Positions 46,392 to 54,910 of a stretch of 64,000 nt of DNA are shown piece after piece. The stretch is taken from positions 1-64,000 of the forward strand of contig CAZRCI010000008.1 of NCBI GenBank assembly GCA_964598535.1. The letters run 5' to 3'. Every line of letters starts with the position of its first letter. The stretch's first letter is position 1. The notes below the pieces were generated by a model, which made no database searches, was not told the origin of the DNA, and worked only from the letters and a program-made list of their open reading frames with translations. Made by a program: the position numbers and the translations under genes. This DNA comes from JALHMI01 sp964598535 (GTDB taxonomy: Bacteria; Planctomycetota; Planctomycetia; Pirellulales; PALSA-1355).

Positions 46392-47438
46392 CTAACGCCG
46401 ATTGGCGTTCAATCGCGTCACGTCAATATAAACGTGCTGACCGCCGTTCTGGCGGGCCAAGCGCACGATGAAGTTGTCGGCGTCCGCCTGCGGGTTGGTG
46501 CCGAATTCGACCGTGTTGATCGTTGTCCCCCGGTTCATCTGGGCGATATCCGCCAGTTCGCGCGGGGTCATCCGAGGTTCGTCGGCGTCGGTCAGAAAAA
46601 AGATCACGTCGGGCGCCAAGCGCAGCGCCATCTGCAAGGCTTCGACATGTCGCGTGGCGCCGCTCGCGGTGATGCTGCCGACAAACCGCCGCGCCAGGTT
46701 CTTGTTCTGTTCGGTGCCGAACACCAAGCGGCCGGAATCGCCCGTCGGCGTGAAGATGCGAGGTTGCTCGTTGTAGAAGATGATTTGAAACTGGTGCGTT
46801 TGCCCCAGGTCTTTCAGACTGCCGAGCAACTCGGCCTTCGCCGCCAAGAGCGGTGCGCCGCCGTGCCCGTCCATGCTGCCCGATCGATCGAAGACATACA
46901 CGAATTTGTGGCCTTCGCTCATCAGGCCGAACACGCCGGTTCGGGCGCGTCCGCCTCGCATTCGCCCAGCAGGGGCCGATTCGCCCATGAGCGCCGTCGC
47001 CGAGACCACGCCGCTCTCCAGTCCGCCGAAACCGCCGCCGGCTCCGGCCCCGGGCAGAACACCGTTCATCGCCACGGCAGGTTCTTCGGCCAGGATCGAC
47101 TTCAAAGTCGGCGCGCCGCCGTTGCCCGCCGCCGAGGGCGATTCCGATTCCAGGGCATACAGCGCCGGTTCGTCGTCCTCGAAGTAACCGTCGCCCGGCG
47201 GGCCATCCCAATCGCTCGCCGGATCGCCGTCGGGCGCGCCACTCCCGCTCACGATCGACACTTCCAGCGCCGTGCCATCGCCGCCAAATGGCGAGCCGAC
47301 CCGCACCGCCGGAATGGTCAGTGCCAGCAACACGAAGAGGATCGAATGCACCGACGTGGACAACAGCCACGGAAACGCGAGCGAAGACGCCCTCGTGCGC
47401 GGTAGAAAATCGGCCGGTTCTGGTCGTGCTCGGAACAT
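46392..47438 (-). CDS. TonB-like N-terminus and von Willebrand factor A protein, paralogue of the gene at 939
   Basis: A 348-residue protein from the ATG at 47438. A TTG at 47468 extends the frame, but AAGGGAC supports the ATG. The membrane helix is at about 23-46 and is preceded by Arg-rich sequence, so the N-terminus is cytoplasmic. A Gly/Asp/Ser-rich linker follows to about 165. The VWA domain has MIDAS DRSGS at 184-188, then LTDADEPR at the second metal loop. It matches the protein at 939-2093 in layout and VWA sequence. It heads the unit with the giant TPR gene. Confidence 0.85.
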   Translation of the reverse strand: MFRARPEPADFLPRTRASSLAFPWLLSTSVHSILFVLLALTIPAVRVGSPFGGDGTALEVSIVSGSGAPDGDPASDWDGPPGDGYFEDDEPALYALESESPSAAGNGGAPTLKSILAEEPAVAMNGVLPGAGAGGGFGGLESGVVSATALMGESAPAGRMRGGRARTGVFGLMSEGHKFVYVFDRSGSMDGHGGAPLLAAKAELLGSLKDLGQTHQFQIIFYNEQPRIFTPTGDSGRLVFGTEQNKNLARRFVGSITASGATRHVEALQMALRLAPDVIFFLTDADEPRMTPRELADIAQMNRGTTINTVEFGTNPQADADNFIVRLARQNGGQHVYIDVTRLNANRR

Positions 47439-47810
47439 GAAAGAGCCGTCCCTTCCGGCACCACTCAAACGCTTACGGTCTAATCAATTATGAGGCGAAA
47501 AGCCGGCGAATTCTAGAAGCCCGTCTCGCGCGCGTCAACGCGAGCCGGCGGCGCGTGTCGATTCGCGCAAACGCACGCGGGCGAATCGGCGGCTGCCTCT
47601 GCTAGATCGGGGCGCTGGTGGCGATCCGCCGTACGCGAAGGGGAGGCGCAATCCCCATGCTCCGCAAGTCACTAAGTTACTTGCCGCGCTGCAGATGGGG
47701 CGCGGCACTCCAGATTGCCGCGCATTTTGGGAAAAATCTTCGGACCCCCCGCAGGGGAGACGGGGGAGAGATGTCCGGAAGGGCGCTCGGCGAGCGTCCC
47801 AAAGCCGCTG
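47439..47810. other. Non-coding gap upstream of the VWA gene
   Basis: About 370 bp between the VWA gene start and the end of the next gene upstream. It contains an imperfect GGGCGCTC/GAGCGTCCC hairpin at about 47784-47803, just beyond the stop at 47811. No U-run follows on either strand. No coding signal is visible. Confidence 0.5.
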
Positions 47811-48548
47811 CTACCACGCTCCGGGCAGGTTTCGGCCCACGCCGCCCAATTGATTGATGAAGAACGACGGCCGATTGTTGGCCGGCGGGGCGTTGAGCCG
47901 ATCGGTCGAGCGCGAAGCCGGACGATAGGGCGAATGGCTCGCCGCCGGGCGAGCCCGGTTTGCCGCCGTGGTCTGCGACGCGGCCAGCCGCTGCGATTTA
48001 AGATCTACTTTCCCGGCCTGCCGCAGTCCGAACGCGGCTTGCCGCTGATCGATTTGGTCTCGCTTGCGCTGAATGCGAATAAGCTCGTCGTGCAGTTGCC
48101 GGCTCGTGAGCGTGGCCAGATTCGGCAACTCGCTGACGACCTGCTCGCGTTTGCGGTCGCTCATCACGGCGACATACTCGGCCATCCAAGCCCGCGCTTC
48201 GCGCGCCTGCGGGCTATCCAGGATTTCGAGTTTCACTTGCAAATCGGTAAGAATCTGCTTCAGCTCCGCCGCGGTCGACTCGGCAATGCGCTGCTGGAAG
48301 TCGAGACGAATCTGCTCGGCTTGCGCCGGCGTGTAAAGCTGCTGCGTGTGGAACCATTCCGCGACTTCCAGCATCGAACGCCGCCACTGCGGGCTATCCA
48401 GAATCGCCGCGCGAGCGCGCGCTTCGTCGGTGGCGGCCCCCGGGACCGGCGTTTCCTGGGCGGCCGCCAGGTTCATTGCCGCCGCGAATAACATCAGGCA
48501 TACGATCGCACGGACCGCCGGTAACATCGGTCGGATGGACGGGGTCAT
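47811..48548 (-). CDS. Secreted helical hypothetical protein
   Basis: A 245-residue protein from the ATG at 48548 with a signal peptide (about 1-30, ending NLAAA). The middle is helical: SPQWRRSMLEVAEWFHTQQLYTPAQAEQIRLDFQQRI, ILTDLQVKLEIL and LHDELIRIQRKRDQIDQRQAAF, probably a coiled-coil stretch. The last 60 residues are Ala/Arg/Pro-rich and likely disordered. Its ATG overlaps the stop of the gene at 48545 by 4 bp, so the two are co-translated. I do not recognise the family. Confidence 0.78.
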   Translation of the reverse strand: MTPSIRPMLPAVRAIVCLMLFAAAMNLAAAQETPVPGAATDEARARAAILDSPQWRRSMLEVAEWFHTQQLYTPAQAEQIRLDFQQRIAESTAAELKQILTDLQVKLEILDSPQAREARAWMAEYVAVMSDRKREQVVSELPNLATLTSRQLHDELIRIQRKRDQIDQRQAAFGLRQAGKVDLKSQRLAASQTTAANRARPAASHSPYRPASRSTDRLNAPPANNRPSFFINQLGGVGRNLPGAW

Positions 48549-49429
48549 GACTGGCTCTCCTTGGTTCGCGACAGGGTAACGTCGAAATCGAGCGTCGGCT
48601 GTCCGTCGCGCCAGTTGTTCAGCGACTCCCAGCGAATTTGCTCGGATCCTTCTGGTGTATAGACACTCGTGCCACGCAGATCGTTGCCGTCGGCCGCCAC
48701 GCCGCGGCTTTCGACGACCCAGCTTGCGCCTTGCCGGGTCCAGATGCCGACGCTGTGACCGCCGCCAGCGTCGTGCGTCCAGCATTTCACGCGGCCATCG
48801 GCCGGATCGACGCCGATCCGCTGCTCGGCCTTGAGCATCGCGGTGCCGTTGTGCGTCGCGGTCAACGTGCGTTCGAGATACGTTTTGGCTTCGCTCCAGC
48901 GGGTGGTAATTTCAAAGGTCGTGCCATCGTGTTCGCCGACCCATCGACCGGCGAGCCACGCCAGTTCTTCCACGGCGGTTAGCGGCTGCGCCACGCTTTG
49001 GGCTTCGCGCAAGCCTGCCAATCGCCAACGGCCGTCCGTCTTGGTCCAGATCGCGGTAAAATGTCCGCCGGCGCTGTCGCCTGCGTAAACCCCGTCTTCG
49101 ATCGCCGTGTCCGGTCCAAGAAATCGAAGCGCCGTTTCGGGCAATTCGACCGGCGTGGTGCTTTCGTCGGCCGCCGCGGCGTTGGCCGCGTCCTGTTCGA
49201 TGCGCTTTCGGGCCGACGTGCGGCGCCCCGACTCGTCGATGATATCGCCCTCGGGAGTCCAATAACCAAGAGCCGCCGCGGCATCGCCCCGCGCAATCGC
49301 CGCGACATATTCTTGGGCGGCGGCGCGAATCGCCGATTCTTCGGCCGTCCGGTCCGGCTCGGCGGTCCGGGCGAACGGGCTACCCAGCAGCAGTCCGGCG
49401 CCGGCAATGAGAAGGAAGCAACGTCGCAT
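48545..49429 (-). CDS. Secreted SnoaL/NTF2-like protein with additional C-terminal domain
   Basis: A 294-residue protein from the ATG at 49429. Signal peptide about 1-22. Residues 29-155 form an SnoaL-like (NTF2 fold) module: EESAIRAAAQEYVAAIARGDAAAALGYWTPEGDIIDESG and GGHFTAIWTKTDGRWRLAGLREA. The second half (about 160-290) is beta-rich with WLAGRWVGEHDGTTFEITTRWSE and resembles DUF1579-type lipocalin-like domains. It may be a SgcJ/EcaC-type protein; no catalytic residues are evident. It overlaps the gene downstream by 4 bp. Confidence 0.85.
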   Translation of the reverse strand: MRRCFLLIAGAGLLLGSPFARTAEPDRTAEESAIRAAAQEYVAAIARGDAAAALGYWTPEGDIIDESGRRTSARKRIEQDAANAAAADESTTPVELPETALRFLGPDTAIEDGVYAGDSAGGHFTAIWTKTDGRWRLAGLREAQSVAQPLTAVEELAWLAGRWVGEHDGTTFEITTRWSEAKTYLERTLTATHNGTAMLKAEQRIGVDPADGRVKCWTHDAGGGHSVGIWTRQGASWVVESRGVAADGNDLRGTSVYTPEGSEQIRWESLNNWRDGQPTLDFDVTLSRTKESQS

Positions 49430-49627
49430 AGGGAAAACAACTCCTGCCAATGTTTCGCGCGTCTGATGAGAGGGGGGGCTGCCGCAGCATCACCAGCACT
49501 AGTATAGACCGCACAATTGCCCCGCCATCCCCGCCGCATTCCGCGGGCAAAATTTCGAGGAAAATCGTGCCGCCGCCCGCATGGAATAGGCGGCCTGGCC
49601 GCAAGCAGGCAAGCATGGAAGGAGGGA

Positions 49628-50665
49628 TTATGCCGCCGGAGCCGCCATCCGCCAGATGCGCAGCACGTTGTCTTGGTGCGCGGTGACGATCCGCAGCCCA
49701 TCCGGGTGCAGGTCCGAGTCGTAGCAGTAGGTGGGCAGCTTGAAATCGAAGAATTCGTTCGGGTCGCCGGGGTTCCAGAACAGCAGGTGCCCGCCCTCGT
49801 GGCCGCTGTCACTGCCGATGAGAAAGCCTTGCGGGTGACAGTGCACGTTCCAAATGGTGCCGCGCAGCTTTTTCGAGGTAACCAGCGATTGCTTCTTCTC
49901 ACCGGTGCCGTAATCGAACACGACGACCAGCGGGTTGCCAATGCCGGCAAAGGCGTTCGACACTTCGGAGATGCCGCCACAAGCGAGCAGCGTAGCGTCG
50001 GGGCTGAAGTCGATTCCCCGCACGCCGCCGATATCGGCGCGAAACCCCTCATCATATTTCCACAGGCTGCCGCCGTCGAGCGTGCGAAGCTGCTCGCCCG
50101 TGGCGAGATCCCATTCGCGCACCTCGCCCTTGAGATCGCCGGAGATGAGCCGCTCGCCATCGGGATGGAAGATAACGTTGTACACATGCTTCGAGTGCCC
50201 GGCGAGCACCTCGAGCAGCCTCCCGTCCGCGGCGTTCCAGAGGCGCACGAGCGCGTCGTTGCCGCAGGTGGCGATACGCTGGCCGTCGGGGCTGACGGCG
50301 ATTGCGCGCACCCAGCCGTCGTGGGCCACGTCGTCGTGCGCGTTGAATGAGCGAACCGGCGTGGGCGCTTCGGCCGCCGCTTCCCAGGCGAACACGCGGC
50401 CATCGTAGCCCCCGGTGTAGACGTGGCTGCCCGTGGGGTGAAACGCGATCGCGCGCACCCAGCTATCGTGCGCGTGAAGCGCCGTGGCCTGGCCGCTGGC
50501 GATGTTCCACCGCTGAACGCTGTTGTCTTGCGCCGAGCAGAACACGAACTGCCCGCCCGGGTCGAAGCGGCAGGTGAGCAGCGGGCTCGTGTGTTTCCAT
50601 TCGCCCGCGGCGTGCGTGAGCTTGGGATCGGCTGCCGGCGCGGAGGCGAGGTTCGCGTCGTTCAT
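49628..50665 (-). CDS. WD40-repeat protein of the DUF1501/DUF1549 operon
   Basis: A 345-residue protein with no signal peptide. It has about seven WD-type repeats: TCRFDPGGQFVFCSAQDNSVQRWN, AIAFHPTGSHVYTGGYDGRVFAWE, AIAVSPDGQRIATCGNDALVRLWN and others, a full seven-bladed propeller. Its start overlaps the end of the DUF1501 gene by 4 bp (50662-50665). A third gene, DUF1549/DUF1553, lies 34 bp upstream of that. In planctomycetes such triplets are common and are thought to act together, but no function is established. It is the last gene of the operon. Confidence 0.9.
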   Translation of the reverse strand: MNDANLASAPAADPKLTHAAGEWKHTSPLLTCRFDPGGQFVFCSAQDNSVQRWNIASGQATALHAHDSWVRAIAFHPTGSHVYTGGYDGRVFAWEAAAEAPTPVRSFNAHDDVAHDGWVRAIAVSPDGQRIATCGNDALVRLWNAADGRLLEVLAGHSKHVYNVIFHPDGERLISGDLKGEVREWDLATGEQLRTLDGGSLWKYDEGFRADIGGVRGIDFSPDATLLACGGISEVSNAFAGIGNPLVVVFDYGTGEKKQSLVTSKKLRGTIWNVHCHPQGFLIGSDSGHEGGHLLFWNPGDPNEFFDFKLPTYCYDSDLHPDGLRIVTAHQDNVLRIWRMAAPAA

Positions 50666-51948
50666 GCCAGGAGCTCCGTGATGGGCGCGGCGGCCGGATC
50701 GGCCATGGGCATCTTGCGGCCGCCCGCGTCGAATTCGCCGCTCGAGTCGACGCCGATCGCGCTCAAATAGGTGTGGAACAGGTGCCCGTGGTCCACCTCG
50801 TGGTCGACCACCTCGGTGCCGTTGTCGTTCGTCTTGCCGATGATGGCGCCGGGCTGAATTCCGCAGCCTCCCAGCGCGACGCTCCAGGCGTTGCCCCAGT
50901 GGTCGCGCCCATGAAACGCGTTGATGTTCGGCGTGCGGCCAAACTCCGACATCACGACTACGAGCGTCTTTTCCCACAGGCCGCGTTCGACCAGGTCGGC
51001 CACCAGCGTGGCGAACGGCCGGTCGAACTCGCCGAGTTGCTCGATATGAAAATCGAAGTTCTCATAATGCGTGTCGTAGTTCGAGTGCGTCACCTGGACG
51101 CAGCTCACGCCTTGTTCGACCAGCCGCCGGGCAAGCAAACACTGCCGGCCAAATTCGCTGCTGCCGTAACGCTCCTGGTCTTTCGCCGGTTCCTTGCTCA
51201 CATCGAACACGTCGCGCCGCTCCATGAGCTGCCGCGCCTGATCGAACGACGACAGAAACGCGTCGCTCTCGGCCCAGCGGCGGCGCTTGGCAAAGTGGTC
51301 GTTGACGCCGGCGCGGAACGCATGCCTGCGGTCGTCGGCCTCGGGCGTGATGCCCTCGGGCAGCGCCGTATTGCGCGGCGGGTTGCCGTTGCCCAGGATG
51401 ATGCTGGCGTAGCGCGGGCCAAGATAAGCCGCGTTGTTGCCGCTGCCTCCGCTGCCGCCGGGACTGACGTGAATGTGGCCCGGCAGCGGCGAATCCTCGG
51501 GCGCGAGCAACTTCGCGCCGACCGCGCCCAAGTGCGGATACTCGGCCACCGGCTCCTGCTTCCGGCCGGTCGTCATGCAATAGGCGCCCTTGCCGTGATC
51601 GTTCTCGCGCGTGTTGATGCTGCGGACGATTGCCAGATGATGCATCTGCCTGGCCGTGTACGGCAAAAGTTCGCCGACGTGCAGCCCCGGCACCGTGGTC
51701 GGTATGGCGCGGAACGGTCCGCCGGTGTTCGTCTTCGGCTTGGGGTCCCAGGTTTCGAGTTGGCTCACGCCGCCAGCCAACCAAATCATGATGATGCGCT
51801 TGTCGCTCGCCACGAGCTCGGGCATCGCGGCCCGTACCATCCGCGGCGCGCCGAGCGCGACCGTCCCCGCCAGGCCGGCAACCGTGCCGAGAAACTTTCG
51901 CCGTTCGAGTACGTGCTCGGCGGTACCACACGCATAGGGGCATTTCAT
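50662..51948 (-). CDS. DUF1501 (sulfatase-like) exported protein
   Basis: A 428-residue protein with a twin-arginine-like signal at residues 16-35 (RRKFLGTVAGLAGTVALG). The alkaline-phosphatase-like fold shows KRIIMIWLAGGVSQLETWDPKP, LVVVMSEFGRTPNINAFHGRDHW and HGHLFHTYLSAIG, the DUF1501 motifs. HVSPGGSGGSGNNAAYLG is a glycine-rich loop particular to this copy. It lies between the DUF1549 gene (34 bp upstream) and the WD40 gene (4-bp overlap). The family is annotated as sulfatase-like, but no activity is known. Confidence 0.92.
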   Translation of the reverse strand: MKCPYACGTAEHVLERRKFLGTVAGLAGTVALGAPRMVRAAMPELVASDKRIIMIWLAGGVSQLETWDPKPKTNTGGPFRAIPTTVPGLHVGELLPYTARQMHHLAIVRSINTRENDHGKGAYCMTTGRKQEPVAEYPHLGAVGAKLLAPEDSPLPGHIHVSPGGSGGSGNNAAYLGPRYASIILGNGNPPRNTALPEGITPEADDRRHAFRAGVNDHFAKRRRWAESDAFLSSFDQARQLMERRDVFDVSKEPAKDQERYGSSEFGRQCLLARRLVEQGVSCVQVTHSNYDTHYENFDFHIEQLGEFDRPFATLVADLVERGLWEKTLVVVMSEFGRTPNINAFHGRDHWGNAWSVALGGCGIQPGAIIGKTNDNGTEVVDHEVDHGHLFHTYLSAIGVDSSGEFDAGGRKMPMADPAAAPITELLA

Positions 51949-51982
51949 GGCACGAGGTTCCTCGATATCGGGACGCGTACGA

Positions 51983-54535
51983 TTAGTGATTGAATCGAAA
52001 CTCGTTGCTGGTGACAAGCGACCACACCATGTCGCGTGCCGTGGACGCGCGTTCGGTTTCCGACGTTTGCCAGTAGTCGGCCACGGCCTTGGCTTCGGCG
52101 TCCGTCGGACGCCGCGTGAACACCGATAGGTACAACTCCTCGGCCACGGCCCGCGGGTCTTCCAGCTTCGAGAGCCTCTCGGTGAGGTTTCCGCCGCCGC
52201 CGTTGACCCAGCCGGCAAGCAGTCCGCCGTTGGCCAGGAATAACGCTTGGTGGACTGTCGCCTGAAAGCTCGGCGCTTGGCCCGGCTGCTGGCCGAACAA
52301 ATCGCGGAAGTGCTGGATGTTGCCCGTCAGCTTCGCGTCGACGAGTTGTTCGAGCGTGCGCGCTGCGAGCGCGGCGCGGGCTTCGGGCGTCAGATCGCCG
52401 GCCGCGGTGGCCGTCTTTTGGGCTTCCTCGGCTAGCGCTTGCTGATGGTTGCCCACGATGCCCACGGCTTGCATCGTGGCCCAGGTCAATTGCTCGGGCG
52501 TAAGCGGCTTGAGCGGCGCCAGCGTGAATCGATTCGTTGCGCGATCGATCACTTCGAGCCAGGCTTTTTCGATCGCCGTGCGATCGGCGCCGGCTTTTGC
52601 TTGGGCTTCGTCGGCCGCGGCGCGCGCAAGCGCGACGGCTTCGGCGGTGGCCGCCGTCTGCGCTTCGAGCGAAGCGACTTGTTCCGTTGCCGCTTGCGCA
52701 GCCGTCCCGGATGTCTCGACAGCCGTCAACAGCGTTTCGTAATCGAGCGCCTTTTGGGCGTCGGCAATTCGGGCGGCCAACTCGTTGTGCTTGGCCCGGG
52801 CCTCGCGATGCGCCGCGGCCGAGGCGTCGAATCGGGCCTTCGCCGCCAGATGCGCTTCGCCGGTTTTCGTCGCTTCCGCGGTCGCGGCGGCCCAGGGGGC
52901 CTCGTACTCGGCGAGCTTCAGCGAAGCGGCTTGCACCTGCGGCGTCTTTTCGGCGACGATCGCCCGCGCGGCGGCGAGCGCTTGTTCGATCTCGGTCGCG
53001 CGGGTTTTGATCGTGGCGGCCGCATCGGCGAGTGCTTTGTCGTCGGGTAATTTTGCCGCGGCCGCTTCGGCAGGCCCCTTGGCGGCGGCGAGCGTCTTGT
53101 GCAGGTCTTCTTTCGTTTCGGCCTCTTTGAGCGCCGCGGCCAGCGCCGCCGAAAGTTCATCGCTGGCCTGCTTGGCCTCGGCACGATCCTTTTGAACCTT
53201 GGCCTGCGCGTCGAGCGCCGCGGTGTGAGCTTCGTAGGCCGCGACTTGCGCGGCATCGGCCGCCGAGAGCGCCTCTTCGAGCCCGGGCAGTTCCGCGGCC
53301 ACGCGATCCGCTGCGACGGCCCACTCGGCGAGCGAAGGTGAAACCGCGCCGGCCGCGGCCGGCGGCTTGTTCGATTCCGGCTCGGCGCTCGTCCTTTGAT
53401 ACGTTCTCGACAGGGCGACCTCGCGAAAGAACGCCCGGACGTCGAATTTCATCTGCACGAGCTCCGCGGCCAGCAGATCGAGCAGCTCGCTCTGCACCGC
53501 GGGGTTGCCGCTGTGCTGCATATCCAGCGGATGGACGACCCCGCGCCCCAGCATGTGCGCCCACAGCCGGTTTGCCAGGTTGCGATTGAACGCGGCGCTG
53601 CCGCCGCTGGTCGCCAGCGCCGCGAGCTGCGCCCGGCGGCTATACTTGGGCACCGGGCGCGCCGCTTTCGCCGGCGCGACCACGTAACGCTCGGATTCGG
53701 CCAGTTGCGGCTCGGCCACGGGTTCACCATCCGGAAGCTCCGGTAGCACGCGATCTCGGGCGTTGCCGGTAAACACCGACTTGAAGTTCACTTCTCCCTC
53801 GGCGAGTTCGGCGTAATAGAGCTTGCTCTCGTCCTTCTCGTCGGTGAACACGCTGCCCCGCGTGAAGAACGCCGCCAGCCCGTAGTATTCCGCTTGCAGG
53901 TAATCTTCCACCAGCGGGTGATCGTGACACTGCGCGCATTGCAGATCGCGCCCGAAGAACAATCGCCCCACGTCGCGAGCCAGCAAGTTCGGCTCGGCGT
54001 CGCGATCGAGATAGAACTTCACCGCGGGGCGCAGCTTGGGATCGGCGCCGTCGGCCGCGAGAATCTCGCGAACGAGCTGGTCGAGCGGCTTGTTTTCCAG
54101 AAAGCTTTGGTACAGGTATGCCGTCCATTCGGTGTCGGCAACCCCTTTGCCAACCAGCGTGCCGCGCCGCCGTTCGAGCCACATCGAGTCGAACGTGTGC
54201 TGCATGTGCCGCGCAAAACGCGGCGACGCCAAAAGCTGATCAACCAGCGCTGCGCGCTTGTCGGGATTCGCGTCATCCAGAAACGAGCGGGCAAACGCGG
54301 CGTCGGGAATCGTGCCCGTCAGGTCGAGATAAACGCGCCGCAGAAACTCGGCATCGTCGGCCGTTGCGGCGCCCGGTCCCGCCGTGGCGGCCGCGACCAG
54401 GGCGTCGATCCGCTCGTGCAGCGGCGGCCGCACGGCCGCGGGCTCTTGGGCAGTCAGACGCTCGCTCGCACTAAACACCATAACGGCCGCAAGCGCACAG
54501 CTTACAAGCAACGCGGTTTGCCGATCGCGAGGCAT
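51983..54535 (-). CDS. DUF1549-DUF1553 protein with a long coiled-coil insertion
   Basis: An 850-residue protein with a signal peptide (about 1-30). DUF1549 occupies about 40-230 and contains a cytochrome c-like CAQCHDH. A DUF1553 part begins at about 300 (RRAQLAALATSGGSAAFNRNLANRLWAHMLGRG) and resumes at the end (LYLSVFTRRPTDAEAKAVADYW, then SNEFRFNH). Between them, residues about 400-665 are an Ala/Glu/Lys-rich helical run that looks like a long coiled coil, absent from ordinary members and from the copy at 58784. It heads the operon with the DUF1501 and WD40 genes. Confidence 0.88.
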   Translation of the reverse strand: MPRDRQTALLVSCALAAVMVFSASERLTAQEPAAVRPPLHERIDALVAAATAGPGAATADDAEFLRRVYLDLTGTIPDAAFARSFLDDANPDKRAALVDQLLASPRFARHMQHTFDSMWLERRRGTLVGKGVADTEWTAYLYQSFLENKPLDQLVREILAADGADPKLRPAVKFYLDRDAEPNLLARDVGRLFFGRDLQCAQCHDHPLVEDYLQAEYYGLAAFFTRGSVFTDEKDESKLYYAELAEGEVNFKSVFTGNARDRVLPELPDGEPVAEPQLAESERYVVAPAKAARPVPKYSRRAQLAALATSGGSAAFNRNLANRLWAHMLGRGVVHPLDMQHSGNPAVQSELLDLLAAELVQMKFDVRAFFREVALSRTYQRTSAEPESNKPPAAAGAVSPSLAEWAVAADRVAAELPGLEEALSAADAAQVAAYEAHTAALDAQAKVQKDRAEAKQASDELSAALAAALKEAETKEDLHKTLAAAKGPAEAAAAKLPDDKALADAAATIKTRATEIEQALAAARAIVAEKTPQVQAASLKLAEYEAPWAAATAEATKTGEAHLAAKARFDASAAAHREARAKHNELAARIADAQKALDYETLLTAVETSGTAAQAATEQVASLEAQTAATAEAVALARAAADEAQAKAGADRTAIEKAWLEVIDRATNRFTLAPLKPLTPEQLTWATMQAVGIVGNHQQALAEEAQKTATAAGDLTPEARAALAARTLEQLVDAKLTGNIQHFRDLFGQQPGQAPSFQATVHQALFLANGGLLAGWVNGGGGNLTERLSKLEDPRAVAEELYLSVFTRRPTDAEAKAVADYWQTSETERASTARDMVWSLVTSNEFRFNH

Positions 54536-54910
54536 ATCGTCTCTCCCGGCGATGCACGCGGAGATTTTTCGACGGCGGGATGCTCAGCGCATCCACCGTG
54601 GCTTTCCCGGGAGATCATATCTCCCGGGGTTACGCAGCCCGTGTCTCCCAGCACCACACGCGGTGAAGGAAGCGTCCACAATCAACAGAGGCAGGAACAA
54701 ATCAGGTAGGTCACATGCAGGCTCGGACTCGCGGCTTCCCTCGGGCGAGTCTGTTCGGGGGATGCCGATCCACGCCCTTATGATAAGAACGCGTTCGAGG
54801 CGCGCCAAGCTTGCTATCAGCCGATAAGAACACGAGTTAGGGGCATCGCATGCGCGCCGCTTCGCGCACCGCGCGCCGCACGGACGCGATATCTTAGGCA
54901 AACGCGCACG
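54536..54910. other. Non-coding gap upstream of the DUF1549 gene
   Basis: About 375 bp. The clear structure is a perfect 9-bp stem with a 5-nt loop at 54606-54628 (CCCGGGAGA/TCTCCCGGG), about 70 bp upstream of the DUF1549 start. It may be a leader hairpin of that operon or a terminator of the MFS gene from the other side, but no U-run is present. No coding sequence is seen. Confidence 0.5.
54606..54628. promoter_or_regulatory. Leader hairpin near the DUF1549 operon
   Basis: CCCGGGAGA, loop TCATA, TCTCCCGGG: a perfect stem between the MFS gene end and the DUF1549 gene start. Its role is not known. Confidence 0.4.

Noticed and set aside
54606..54628. Intrinsic terminator of the MFS gene
   Set aside because: The hairpin lies near the start of the DUF1549 gene, beyond the MFS gene end only by position on the other side, and no U-run follows on either strand.
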